Shown here in pieces: positions 23,994 through 36,290 of a stretch of DNA of 64,000 bases (the first letter of the stretch is position 1; the number at the start of each line of letters is the position of its first letter). The notes under the pieces are model-generated. The model worked only from the letters and a program-made list of their open reading frames with translations. It was not told where the DNA came from and ran no database searches. Position numbers and translations under genes: made by a program. Source of the DNA: Phlebopus portentosus (lineage: Eukaryota > Basidiomycota > Agaricomycetes > Boletales > Boletinellaceae); assembly GCA_037892935.1 (NCBI GenBank), contig JAYXKI010000004.1:1426001-1490000 (forward strand). The letters run 5' to 3'.

Positions 23994-25129
23994 TTACGCG
24001 TCTGGTTTGACCGTCTCAATCGCGTGGCAAAGGTCCCAAGTCGAAACACCCCGCCACGTCCCTTTTGTCTCAACGTCTACACCTGTAGCCTTCGAGCTGA
24101 GGTATATCGTGAACGGGACCTCGAGTTTGCCTTCGTTGACTATTGATACCACACGCCCAGTTTCACCTGGTGCAGCCTCAACCGAGAAGGAATCTGTATG
24201 TGAGACTGTGTGTGATGTGGAGTCTCCCCATTTGAACTGGCTCGATGTTGGGACATTTATAGTAAACTTTTCCTCGGATATGAATAGACAGTGAGATCAG
24301 CTCTCAGATTGGTAGAAAATTTCACAGGACAACTGCAATTTACCAGAAAATCCAGTTCCGACTTCGATAGTAGATCCCAGGCTATGCTCGAACTCAGCTG
24401 TGTTCGTTACTGACTCGTTCACCGAAAATATTATCTCCTTCGTCTCGATTGAAGTATTCTTCATCTTCTGGTCTGCAAGCACTCGAGGCATTGACGAGAT
24501 AATGTGAGCACGGTTGAGATCGTATTCAACTTTGCTGACACGCATGTCCTCGACAAGAAAGCGGAAGTATTGATCTGGGTAGATATCGTACGTAGTATTG
24601 CCGTACAGCTCTGGCTCCATATGGGTTCGTGAGACGAGAGCCATTTTCTCGTATGGAGTGATAAGGCGGAAGAACTTGGTATACTGGCCCTCTCCAGGCT
24701 CCAGTCTGAACCAGCTGCAAAAAGGACTTGGAATGGCTTGGTCAAAGGGAGCAAGGAGGTTGCTTACTTATCCTCGTAGTTTCCAGGACCACCGATATGT
24801 CCCACTCGAGGCTCCGAATTACGCAAGAAAAGTACCTTTCCAGTGAATCGACTTTTAATGGCATACAAGCCTTTGTGAGGTCCAGAACCGGGCACGAGCG
24901 TGAACCATTGGTCGGGATAGTCGTCATGTGCCCGAATATGTCCAACCTGAGGTTCTGGCCGATCGCGCGAATAGATCACTTTGTAACTGGCATAACCAAG
25001 AATACGAAAAGCGAGGCCCGGTGCAGGTATGCCGATGTTGTCGCGCGCTGTAGCATAGCATATGAGAATCGGATTCGAGGAAGAAGTGGAGGGTATGACG
25101 ACGAGATGCTACTCGCCGCTAGAAGACAT
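23994..25129 (-). pseudogene. Laetiporus-type pore-forming lectin (beta-trefoil plus aerolysin-like module), probably inactive
   Basis: Minus strand, from a likely ATG at 25129 to a TAA at 23994-23996. The N-terminal half (about 25050-24650) is a ricin-B/LSL beta-trefoil lectin with repeated V-G-H-I and D-Q-W/Y-F signatures, one clean intron at about 24775-24720. The C-terminal half is the aerolysin-like pore-forming module. Two defects are visible: an in-frame TGA at 24297-24299 between the two parts of the pore module, which no GT-AG pair I can find removes in frame, and a one-base phase mismatch between the first exon (ATG TCT TCT AGC) and the lectin exon. Relatives bind glycans and permeabilise membranes. 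Either defect could be a mis-modelled exon, so the inactive status needs a transcript. Confidence 0.72.
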
Positions 25130-25183
25130 TGTGGGGTGTGAGATTGACTGATACAGGTAACAGAACTGGTTGTCCAGTGTCCA

Positions 25184-25191
25184 TTTTATAA
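25184..25191 (-). promoter_or_regulatory. TATA box of the lectin gene
   Basis: TTATAAAA on the minus strand, 55 bp before the proposed ATG at 25129. The strong match supports 25129 as the start. Confidence 0.5.
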
Positions 25192-26855
25192 CGTATGGGC
25201 GGGAAGAGTTTACTGTTTCATCACGAAGTCATGCCAGGCGCTTATGGGACATCGGGTTTGAAAAGTGGCCATGACGGTTGCGGGAAGCCTGTCTGAATTT
25301 GGGCGCCTCATTGACTCGTCGACCGTGTGGATGATACTGATAGTGATACGGCAGACCGTTCTAGATTATAAGAAAAAAAAAACGGAAAGTAGATAAATGA
25401 AGGTGTAAGTCACATCCACAGCCGCGTACCATGTGATATATTCAAATTCTGGACTCCTTTCTCCTGGTTGCGCGAAGTAACCCATCTGTTTCATTCAATA
25501 TCCGTGATACTGTATAAGCTGTGTTTTCAGTGTGGTATCTGCAGCGCAAAGCACGTACCAGCACCTGCTATTGACGAATCCTTGACATGGCATGTAATAG
25601 ATTGAAGGAAATTGCTCCTTAAACGCGGAGATCAAGACCTTATGTCGTTCCACTTCGCGCTTCCCCTCATCCATTCTGTAAAACACACCCTTGAACGTCG
25701 CCTAGAAGTTGGCATACGCACAAATGGAGCGAATCAAAAGGAAATACACCGGGCACGCAAGCAACGAGTGACAAAAAGGACTGATTAATATCGACGCGCT
25801 CTTATTTGAAGAAACGCGCACGGCTTCCCAAGAAGGGGGGTGACGATGCTTAAAACATAAAACTACCCGTAGGCAGGCTGAGGGAATCCATGGTCCTATG
25901 TTTCTGCAGATGCTTCGCGCGGGGAATAAGGACGTACTACGGGAAATGTGCTTTCTGTAGAATTCCTAGCCAGACGTGGGATGAAAACATCAGATACATA
26001 GAAGCGGCTCCTTGTGAACGTGAACTTTACCCACCTTAAACATCGAAATTACTACATTTAGTCCTTCACATGTCTCTGGGATGAGCAAGGGAAGGTATAT
26101 ATATGGAGTATTCGCGCGATTCTGACCACTTCACGAAGGGTATAATCGGGAAGAGAATCAAGCCTTCAACAAGCGAGAGTGTGATTAATACATGCACGTC
26201 CGAATCCCACTTAACGCGACCCTGGTTCGTTTTGGAGCTGCATTGTGCACATCATATGCATAAGCATAGGTGTTGGAGCGCCGATGAGGGCTTCGGGAGG
26301 CTCGATTCCTGTCCGTACAGTACCGTATAACAAAAGAACACGTCAGCGAATTTGCGGGCAGTTTTTGAGTCTTCAGCATGGAAGTGGAAAACGCGTTAAT
26401 GGTCATTCAAGTGTGCCGCCGAGGACGAGGTCTATGCTGTTGGCCTCAACTGCCTGCATTGCCAAACACGAAAGTCAATTAATCGGTCTTCGTGTCATCT
26501 TAACAACATCGAGGTCATACCTCTTCTTTTCGTGACAAAAGCATGTCGGCCTCCCGCTCAAGCATGGCAAGTTCGAAGTTTAGCGTTCTGTGTACCGCGG
26601 ACCGAAGCATTCCAGGTGCTTCCCGAACGAGGAAGTCAGTGGCATCTATACGAAAAGAAGCTTTTTGAATGGCCCTTGAACGTTGGATTCTATTCTTGAC
26701 TCAACGCAGTAGTTTTGTTGCGAGTCTAGCAAGCAGCGCAGTAACGACTTGGAGACGTGTCTATCAGCAACCTGCTGTACAGGAACGCGAAGCTGTCGCA
26801 ACATGGATCGAAGAAACGAACGGATGCGGGTCACAGATCGAATAAACCTTTCCGG
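25192..26855. other. Intergenic, nothing recognised
   Basis: Small ORFs only (25495-25686 and 26646-26909 minus; 26103-26330 and 26245-26535 plus), none with a domain. Could include decayed coding sequence, but I cannot assign it. Confidence 0.35.
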
Positions 26856-27518
26856 AGTCGATGTGATAGGGGCGCTTATCTCCATGCTTCTGTACGGGCC
26901 TAAATACAAGCATCAGCACAGAGAAAGGAACTCTAGAGAGCTATGGTGCTCTGATAATTAAGGCACGAAATCTCGGGCTCTGATGGTGATGGGCGTCAAT
27001 TCTTGTAGCACGCGAAAATCCAGGAGTTATCGTTCCTACCAGAAGAAGAGACAACAAAGATAGAGAAATCAGGGAAGATTCACTCACTTGCAGCGACTTC
27101 ATACAGAGGATACGGATGCATTCCAGATGAGAAGGCATCAATTAATCGAGTCACTGCGTGGTCTGTATTACGACAATTGAGCAAATACACGCCACTTGCA
27201 TGGAATCTCGTCAAATATGAGATAAGAAAATCAAATAGCAAGCACGTCAGTGTGTGCATTGCGCACCTTCAGTGCCAAAGCTACAGTATATGTCATATCC
27301 TCTACATGCCTCCCGATTCGCTCAGTCCACTGGCTGGGATGAGCAGGATGGGCAAAGAGTAGTTCGCGTAGTTCTGATCACTTTTTCTGACAAGGATCGG
27401 ATAAACCAAACTGTGGGGGACAAGCTTCAGGGAAAATGAGACTACGACTTACATTTTTCAATCTTACCTATTCAAGCCGTCTTCGGCTCATCTTCATTAA
27501 TGTGCGTATCATAAGCAG
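26856..27518. repeat. About 660 bp block, copy A of a pair (copy B at 43459-44112)
   Basis: Starts at GAGTCGATGTGATAGG and runs to about TCTTCATTAATGTGCG. It aligns along its whole length and in the same orientation with 43459-44112, with many substitutions and small indels (roughly 85% by eye). On the minus strand both copies keep coding-like stretches (FAHPAHPSQ, RHVEDM, TYTVALALKVR, RLIDAFSSGM) in broken frames. This suggests a duplicated fragment of an unidentified gene rather than a transposon end. No terminal repeats or target duplication were seen. Confidence 0.6.
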
Positions 27519-27759
27519 GGTAGTCAGACTCGACCGACTCACTCTAACCATGCAAGTTGAATCGACTCGATCCGCGTGATCGACAAGACACGTGTCAGGT
27601 CAAACGTCTGACGGTCCGGTCCGGTCAGTGCACTGCTAATCCTTGTTTTGTGTTGTGTATCCTCGAAATTTCAAGCAACTCTCCATGTCCCCTTCCTTCT
27701 AGACATATCGCACATTCCTAAGCCAGCCAATGTAATGATACAATTTCAATTGCCCGCCA

Positions 27760-28707
27760 GGATGAGTCCTTGACGGAAGACGCCAAATATACCTGTAAAC
27801 CATTACTCGAATCAAGCTCTTGGGTAAAGCTATCAGTGCTTTCATGGTGCGTCCTTCCAAATTTGGTGTTAGTTACTGTTTACCTCGGGTATCGTCTGAC
27901 AAGAAATAGCTCGACGTCAGTGTGTACTCGAAGGTAAACTTGGATGAGAACACGAACGAGCGATTGCTGTACGATGCATTCAGTACGTTTGGATGCTAGA
28001 TTCCGCTGCAAAGGTGCGTGTTCATCACAACTTTCAATGTTCTATTCCCTGAGTGCATTCAGATTGTATGAAAATGGGCAACTGGCAAATCAAAAGGCTA
28101 CGGCTTCGTTTCTTACATCGATTTCGGATCCGTGGATGCTGCCGTCGGAGCTATGAACGGGAAATTCCTCATGAACAAAGCAATCATCGTGCAGTACGCA
28201 TAAAAAAGGATGGAAAGGGCAAACGGCATGGATATCCCCTCATCGCGCAGGCTCGGAAGAAATATGCTTACCCGCCTGTGCTAGACCTCCGCCTGCAACG
28301 CTCAAGGCTCTTGCTGCTTTCGGGCCTCCTGTGACCGCAACTATAGCAGCAGTACCAAGTCATCCCGCGTCTAGCGCTCCTCCTTATGGTGCTCCTGGTC
28401 CATATCAAGGTCAGTTCTCCGGTGCTCTTGCACTGGCACCTGCGCTTTCCCCTTCTCCATGAATGGAAATGGGAGTCCCACGACCTTCGCTCGGATTTGG
28501 AGCGATGCAGGGAGGAATGCCTGGTAGCCTCTTGTCGCGTTCAATGCACCCGTGGGAATGAATACAAGAAAACATCCACCGCCGCCTCCTGGTTTCGGCG
28601 CTTCTCCACAAGGAATGGGAATGCCTCTACCTCCGCCTCCACCTCGGTTTGGTGGTCGTCAGCAAGGAATTCCTGTGAATACGACTCCTCCGCCTTCACC
28701 GCGATGA
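27760..28707 (+). pseudogene. Decayed copy of splicing factor SF3B4 (Hsh49)
   Basis: Translated in shifting frames, the stretch follows SF3B4 in order. It has the end of RRM1 (ESLTEDAKYTC, IKLLGKAIS), the inter-RRM linker (VSSDKK then LDV), RRM2 (NLDENTNERLLYDAFSTFG, GKSKGYGFVSYIDFGSVDAA, AMNGKFLMNKAIIVQYA, KKDGKGKRHG) and the Pro/Gly-rich tail (RPPPATLKALAAFGPP, PPPPPRFGGRQQGI) ending TGA at 28705-28707. Stops replace codons after the linker KK and after QYA, and several frameshifts are present. Intron-like gaps remain (about 27850-27885 and 28010-28060), so it derives from genomic duplication, not retroposition. The start of RRM1 is missing. The intact gene is not in the window. Confidence 0.8.
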
Positions 28708-29089
28708 TGGTACGTTGGTCGCCTCTTCTTACATTTGTGTGCTCCTTTTGCGCATCCCCCAGGTCACCGCATCCCTGCCTATGCCCAGAGGCCATTTCAT
28801 ATTCATGGCGTCCCCTCTTTCGGCTTGATGGTACTTTTAGCAAGTCTGTCCTTTTCTCTCTTCATGTATCATCAACACTTAGGTGCGAAGTCTCTACTCA
28901 TACAAATGTATGCGATCGAATGCATATATAATATGTTTTGTCTGTCTTTCTGCCATCTAAAATATTGTACACTAAATACTGTCAGTCTGGAACCTTGTGG
29001 CAAGACATAACCTCTACAAACTTTGCATTTACGCAGCTCCTGATGTGAAGACATCAGTCTGACCAAACATGCTGAAGCCCCTAGGCTCA
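28708..29089. other. Intergenic, nothing recognised
   Basis: Spacer between two convergent pseudogenes. The ORFs here are chance frames. Confidence 0.3.
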
Positions 29090-29690
29090 TGAAAACCGAC
29101 TTTCTCACTAATCCGATCACTTAATGCTTATCATTTTCGCCCAGTTCGGCCCTTGAGGAATATCCTTCCATGCGGATGCCTTTTATCGTTCGTCGCGGTC
29201 ATTCGTGGTAATCGTGTTTTCCCGAGCGGCGTGGCAGAAACAACGCCTATGTTGCGGAGGGACCCACAATAGCGGTCCTCCATCCAACATTCGAACCCAT
29301 CCACCCTCTGGTACGTAAAGTAGGTTGGACGAATACACAAGAGATTGTATCGTAAAAGACTTCGACGATGAATTAGGCCGCCATTTCGGAATGGATATAA
29401 AGCATTGTCTTTCTGGGTCCCAACGGCTTTCGTCTCTATGTAAGACACCAACTGGAGCACTATTTGTCGCATTCCAGAATCGAATTGTCCCGTCCCGAGA
29501 TGCTGAGATGATCCTGCTCCCGTCTTGAGAATAACCAATGTCGACGACCCACTTCTTGTGACCACTCAAAGGTTATCCAATTTGAGCACCGGTAAGCGCA
29601 TCCCAGATCCGAACTGTGGCGTCTTCAGAACCCGGAGACAATCCTACTTCCATCGGGTGAATATGCAATAGAAAGGACAGAAGACATATG
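29090..29690 (-). pseudogene. NLR WD40 C-terminal fragment
   Basis: The minus-strand frame 29569-29183 encodes GHKKWVVDIGYSQDGSRI, then SASRDGTIRFWNA and a tail (ESRWDPERQCFISIPKW, DGGPLLWVPPQHRRC). This tail is closely similar to the last WD40 repeats and tail of the NLR at 18677-22959 (ESRWDIERRCFVSIPKW, DGGLLLWVPPDHRCC). A preceding repeat is readable up to about 29690 but contains a stop and a frameshift. There is no NACHT or N-terminal part here, so it is a truncated paralogue. Confidence 0.8.
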
Positions 29691-29941
29691 GTAGAGATGG
29701 TCCCAGCTAAGATTCAATCGCTATCTAAGTCTGGACCGATTTTGATCGGAAACTTAAACACACGGTCGATCGTCCCTCCACGGCTTTTCAAACAACCGCT
29801 TCTGGTCACCGACATTCTCTTCAAACCCAGACATGACTTATGAAGCATCATCTGACGTGTCAATACCGACTGAAACTCCTACCAATACATTTGAAAACGT
29901 AGCCTCAGATGCAAGGGGGCGAAACGGTACTTTATTATTAG

Positions 29942-31433
<1,492 letters not shown>

Positions 31434-33078
31434 ATGACCGACCCAGCTAATTCGGTTGCTGAGCTCGTAGACGGCGTACAAGCGATCTTCAACACGAAAC
31501 TCGTTGCATGTATGTCGTTCGTTGACAGTCGATACGTTCTCATTAACATTCTGATCTGTTATTCCACTTAGTGTCATCGCTGACAATTCTGCTCTACGAC
31601 TACTGTAGGAAGAACGATTTTTGTTACCGTTCCTGACTTAATTAAGGTGCTTGTCCAGCCATAACGTTCGGGAGAGAAAAAGATCTTGTATGGGTGAGCT
31701 CAATAGTGGTATATCCAACGAGTACAGCGAGCTCATTACAGTTCAATGAACAAAGAATGCCGCCTTTGGTTGGGGGAAGCTTCTGTTTCTTCTTGTGGGT
31801 GGTAATCGAGAATGAAATACGATGTCTAACAATTGTCATGTAGACGCGGTATTTGACGCTGGGTTTCATGATGTGAGTGTCTGTCTCTCCATTTCACAGT
31901 TACGACTCATGTCCTCTAGTTTCATAGTAACAAGTATGTCAGCAACCAGTCCTTCAATCATCATGCTAAGAAACCGTTTTGCAGTCCTATTCACACCTAA
32001 CGTGTCTGACGAGGTGCGTCAGCCATAGTTTCACTATTTCGGGCTCATGCTGATAGTATTATAGTTGTCCGTACATTCAATCGTTATTTCCTTTCGTGCC
32101 AGTGCTAACGCTCTTCCTTCGGTATTCTTCACCGTCACAGATGTGCGTGATTGCATTCAAAGTGACTTATTCATTATTCCTGATGGCCATGAAAGGCAAT
32201 TCTTGGGTAAGAATGAACTGGTTTGCTGGTGCCACAATAGTGCTTCTCTCCGAAGGTAATTGTCATCAGCCTACGCAGGAATTCGTAGCTCATGTGTCTC
32301 GCTAGTGACTCTTCAACTTCGATTATATGCGATGTATGGAAAGACGAGAAAAATTCTTTTTGTCCTTCTCACGACCTCCGCAATAACGATCGTCCTGCTC
32401 CTGACGTTCATAATAAGACTAATAAAAACTCAGTCCAGTACGTTTCCATCCTATATTACTTCCATAAATTCTAATGAGAACTCTGGTAGCCGTGTACATT
32501 CAGTTTGCCAGCGTAAATTCACTCTTCATATGTCGTTCTCTGAATGTCCCGAGCTACTACCGCACCGTCTGGGTACCTCTATTTGTGCATGAGGTATTTC
32601 TTTTCCTATTGGCAGTCTTAAAGGGCATGCAAAGCGTCCGTTCCCATGGCAAGGAGGGTATGATGAGTCGCTTCGTCATGATTCTTGTCAAAGACTCGAT
32701 TTTGTATTATATCGCGTGCGCCGAAGAGTTTACTTGCTATAATCGCTCGCTAATTAGGACATCTTTCTACAGGGTATTCAGCGCGTTCTTCTCTCTAGAA
32801 CTTGTCTGGGCAATTTATGGAGTATGCATTTCCCTCATTTTATGAAACTACACATCTAGTATCTAACATTCTCTTTCTAGACAAAATATTTGGCGCTTCC
32901 AGTAGGGCTGGTCACAGTTATAGCCAGCGTAATGTGCCAAAGACTTCTTCTCAATATTCGCGAACAGTACATGGAGCATACATCTGGCAGGTCTGGGGCT
33001 CGGAGGATGGAGATGCCAGATGGCGATAGCGAAGACATCATGATGTCCGAACTACGTGCAATGACGGCCAGCTTTTGA
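31434..33078 (+). CDS. DUF6533-domain multi-pass membrane protein
   Basis: Starts at ATG 31434 (MTDPANSVAELVDGVQ). Exons traced: 31434-31509, 31572-31604, 31659-31693, 31756-31794, 31844-31872, 31920-32013, 32141-32255, 32306-32437, then from about 32503 to 33078 with two more introns. The DUF6533 signature is clear: SSLTILLYDY, TFGREKDLVW, WGKLLFLLTRYLTLGFM. Further helices follow (LQLRLYAMYGKTRKILFVLL, VLKGMQSVRS, LVKDSILYYIA), then CQRLLLNIREQY before a short hydrophilic tail. The family is a seven-helix-like basidiomycete membrane group of unknown function. The junction after 32437 is one base out of phase in my model, so one splice site is mis-set or a frameshift is present. Confidence 0.7.
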
Positions 33079-34097
33079 CGATTTTCACCCTTATCATTAT
33101 GACGCATGTATCCGTTCTATCGCTGTTATCCTTGTATCTCTGTGCAAATGTCATTTAGATGACCGACTACCTTGTACCAGAAGAAAAACTTATGTAAAGG
33201 TAATTGTGCGACTATGGCTCAGCGGAGGCAAGTGGAGTCGGATTGGCAAATCCATACCCGCAATTGTTTATACGTGCTAGGCCTTTTTCAAAACACAACC
33301 AACCTACTTGGGACGCTGAGTCGGATAAGATTTGGGATGCCTGATTGATTTACAAGGACATCTTTATGGTCTGTCTGCCTCCTGAGAACTCGGTCCCCCG
33401 ATTCGATCCCTTTTCGCAATCAGCCGCAGCTCTGATTAGTCGACCCTACTTTGATAATGACTTCGTAGCAAGTTTGGAAATACTTCCACATCTTGTCTGT
33501 GCCTCTTTGCCCGAGAGCATCTGGTCTGAAAATACCAGACGACCTAATAACATCTGCTACCGGAGTGCGCAATATTAATCAGTTTTCGATAATGATTATC
33601 AGCGCAGAAAGCTGTCGATCATCACGGAGTCGTGTATTGCCGACAGCGTCTACCGGCGACTTGTTTTTGTTCCATCATGATGCGGGATATGAATTGAAAC
33701 ACACAAAATCGAAAGTCCCCTAATCTCCGACGATGCGGACGCATATGACAGACGAGACACATCTGTACTGAGCATCATGGAAGTGCTCGATGGTCTGTTG
33801 ATGGCCGTTCACCATCGCCATCGCCATCGTTGTTTGGCTGTGATAACGAACGGAACCGTGGCGACTGGTGGGTAAACCTGAGATATACATATTCTTGGGC
33901 TTGACAGGTGCCGGTGCGATCCGTGCTTCTCTTCTGAGTGCTTCTGAAATAGTGTCAACCCTTGGACCTCGTTCCAAAGACCCACTTCTCATTCCACTCA
34001 GAGTCACTGTTAGTCACACGGACTCGTTCATTCAGGTAAGCATCCGTGAATCCTTCAGCTTGTCCTCCTCCACTCTCTGACTGAAATCCCGTCAGGC
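33079..34097. other. Intergenic, nothing recognised
   Basis: ORFs at 33345-33578 and 33493-33723 (plus) and 33720-34007 (minus) lack resemblance. Upstream region of the MFS transporter. Confidence 0.35.
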
Positions 34098-36290
34098 ATG
34101 AAGGGAGAACAATTCGAGCTCTCAGTACCAAACCCCTTCGAGGGTGCCCAGGGTAGTTCTTCCGAAACGGAGTTCAAGACCAGTACCAGCCAGGTCCTCA
34201 TCAGCAACGCTGACACGAATGGTCGTCTTGATGAAGCCGTCTCGCCCCCGAAAGACCTCAAGTTTTGGATGTGCATCGTGTCGGTCATGTTCGCTTCGTT
34301 TCTGATGACCTTGGAAATGGTGAGCGCAACGCCGATATTTAGACTCTGTTCCGATTCATGTTATGGGTTGCAGAGTGGCATCGGAACTGCTCTCCCGGTA
34401 ATCGTCTCTGACCTTCATGGAAAACAATTTGAATGGGTCGGCACAGCATATACTCTTGCTGCAACAGCGTTTCTTCCTATGAGTGGCGCTTTAGCCCAGG
34501 TATGCTGCTGTGTACATTCACTGATTCATCTCAGTAAACATTAACAAACCCAAATAGGTGTTTGGACGAAGAAATGTCATGCTCTTACAGATTTTCTATT
34601 TCGCACTAGGTAGCGCACTCTGTGGTGCGGCAACCTCTCTCGGCTTTCTGATTGCTGGTCGTAGTAAGTCGACTTCACATTGAATTGGTCTCCTTTCGTT
34701 CAATCCGATCACTTCAGCAATTCAGGGCATGGGAGTCGCCGGGATAGCCTCCCTCTCCCAAATAATCATTGCGGATCTTGTCCCTCTTCAAGAACGTGGG
34801 ACATACAACGGATTAGTTGCTTTGTACGTCTATGGATTCCGTGATGGTGCTTGCGTTCTAACTATGCCTCGTCGATAAGGGCGTTTGGCTTTGGAACGGC
34901 AATCGCACCAGTTGTTGCTGGCTCATTGGCGCAAAAGGGTCAGTGGCGTTGGTTCTTCTGTGAGTGACACATTTCGCGCACCTTTAGAAGTACGGTCTAA
35001 GTTCGCTCCTAGACATGAACTTGCCTATTTGCGGAGTGACTGCGTGCATCTCAGCCATTTATCTTAATCTCAAAGTTCCGCGTGGAACCTTCAAAGAGAA
35101 AATTTTAAGCTTGGACTGGACGTATGTATTTAGCCTGTTCTCAATCGCACTGATCATTTCGAGCTGACTTTTTTTCTGCTAGGGGAAACACTATAATCGT
35201 CGCTTCGACCACATCGGTAGTACTAGCGTTAACGTGGGGAGGAATCGAGTTCCCCTGGTCGTCCGCAAAAGTTCTTGTCCCGCTTATCCTTGGTCTGGCC
35301 GGCCTAGTCGCATTCATCATTTACGAAGCAAAAGTTCCAGAGGCTCCTCTAGTATGTCTTGTGTTTGGTACTGATATACTTGATATTGAAATACTCGTGA
35401 AGGTTCCTCTCAGAATTCTTGCCCATAGGACGTCGATCTCTGGGTATGTCCAGGCTTTCTTCGGCAATTTCTATCTTCTCGGAACAATATGTGAGTCCTT
35501 GTTGTTTCCGTACGGCACGTCCATTACTTCACTTACACACTATTAGTCTATCTGCCAACGTTCTTCCAAGCTTGCAAAGATGCTTCTCCGACTAGATCGG
35601 GAGTTGATGTTTTCGGACTTGCATTCACGATCATGCCATTCGGGATTATCGCAGGAGTGAGTGTCGCAAAGTTCGGCAGATATCGACCGCAGCTCTGGTT
35701 GGCTTGGGTCTCCCTCATCGTGGGCGGAGCATTGATGTCAACTCTGGATACCGACAGCAATGTTGGGCATTTTATTGGCTATCAGGTCATCGTTGGCTTG
35801 GGCCTCGGAATACTACTGACAACAGGATTCTTCCCTGTTCTCGCTCCTTTGCCCGTAAAATATAATGCCAGCGCCCTTGCGTTCTTTATGTTTGTGCGGT
35901 GGTTTTCGCAGGTGAGTTCCAATAAAGAATTCGATGGTGACTTTCTCAGCCAATACACCGTAGATTTGGGGCGTCACAGTAGGAGGCACAGTGCTGCAGA
36001 ACGGGCTCACCAAAAAGCTCCCGGCCGATTTCGTCTCGCGGTTCCCTGAAGGAACTTCCATCTCCTTTTCTATCATACCCGTAATTCCCGATCTTGAAGA
36101 GCCCTTCAAGCGCCAGGTCCAAGATGCATTTTCGCAAAGTTTGCGTATCTTTTGGCTCGTGCTCACGGGAGTCGCCGGCCTTGGCCTCATCTCGAGCTTC
36201 TTTATGCAAGCTCTTCCGTTACATACTGCCATGGACAAAGACTGGGGGTTGGAGGATAAAAAGAGAAACGTAGAGACGCATGCACCATGA
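34098..36290 (+). CDS. MFS transporter, DHA2-like drug:H+ antiporter type
   Basis: Ten exons (34098-34319, 34374-34499, 34558-34663, 34718-34823, 34880-34959, 35013-35121, 35183-35351, 35403-35490, 35547-35911, 35964-36290) join in frame to 565 residues. After a hydrophilic N-terminus the helices run MCIVSVMFASFLMTLEM, GTALPVIVSDL, WVGTAYTLAATAFLPMSG, VFGRRNVMLLQ (motif A-like loop), RTIQGMGVAGIASLSQI, then GQWRWFFYMNLPICGV (family motif in the middle). The tail holds a last membrane segment (FWLVLTGVAGLGLIS). Members of this 14-helix group export toxins or metabolites using the proton gradient at the plasma membrane. No biosynthetic partner lies alongside. The gene appears functional. Confidence 0.88.

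Noticed and set aside
23944..24294. Plus-strand ORF of 116 codons
   Set aside because: It is antisense to the C-terminal pore-module exon of the lectin gene.
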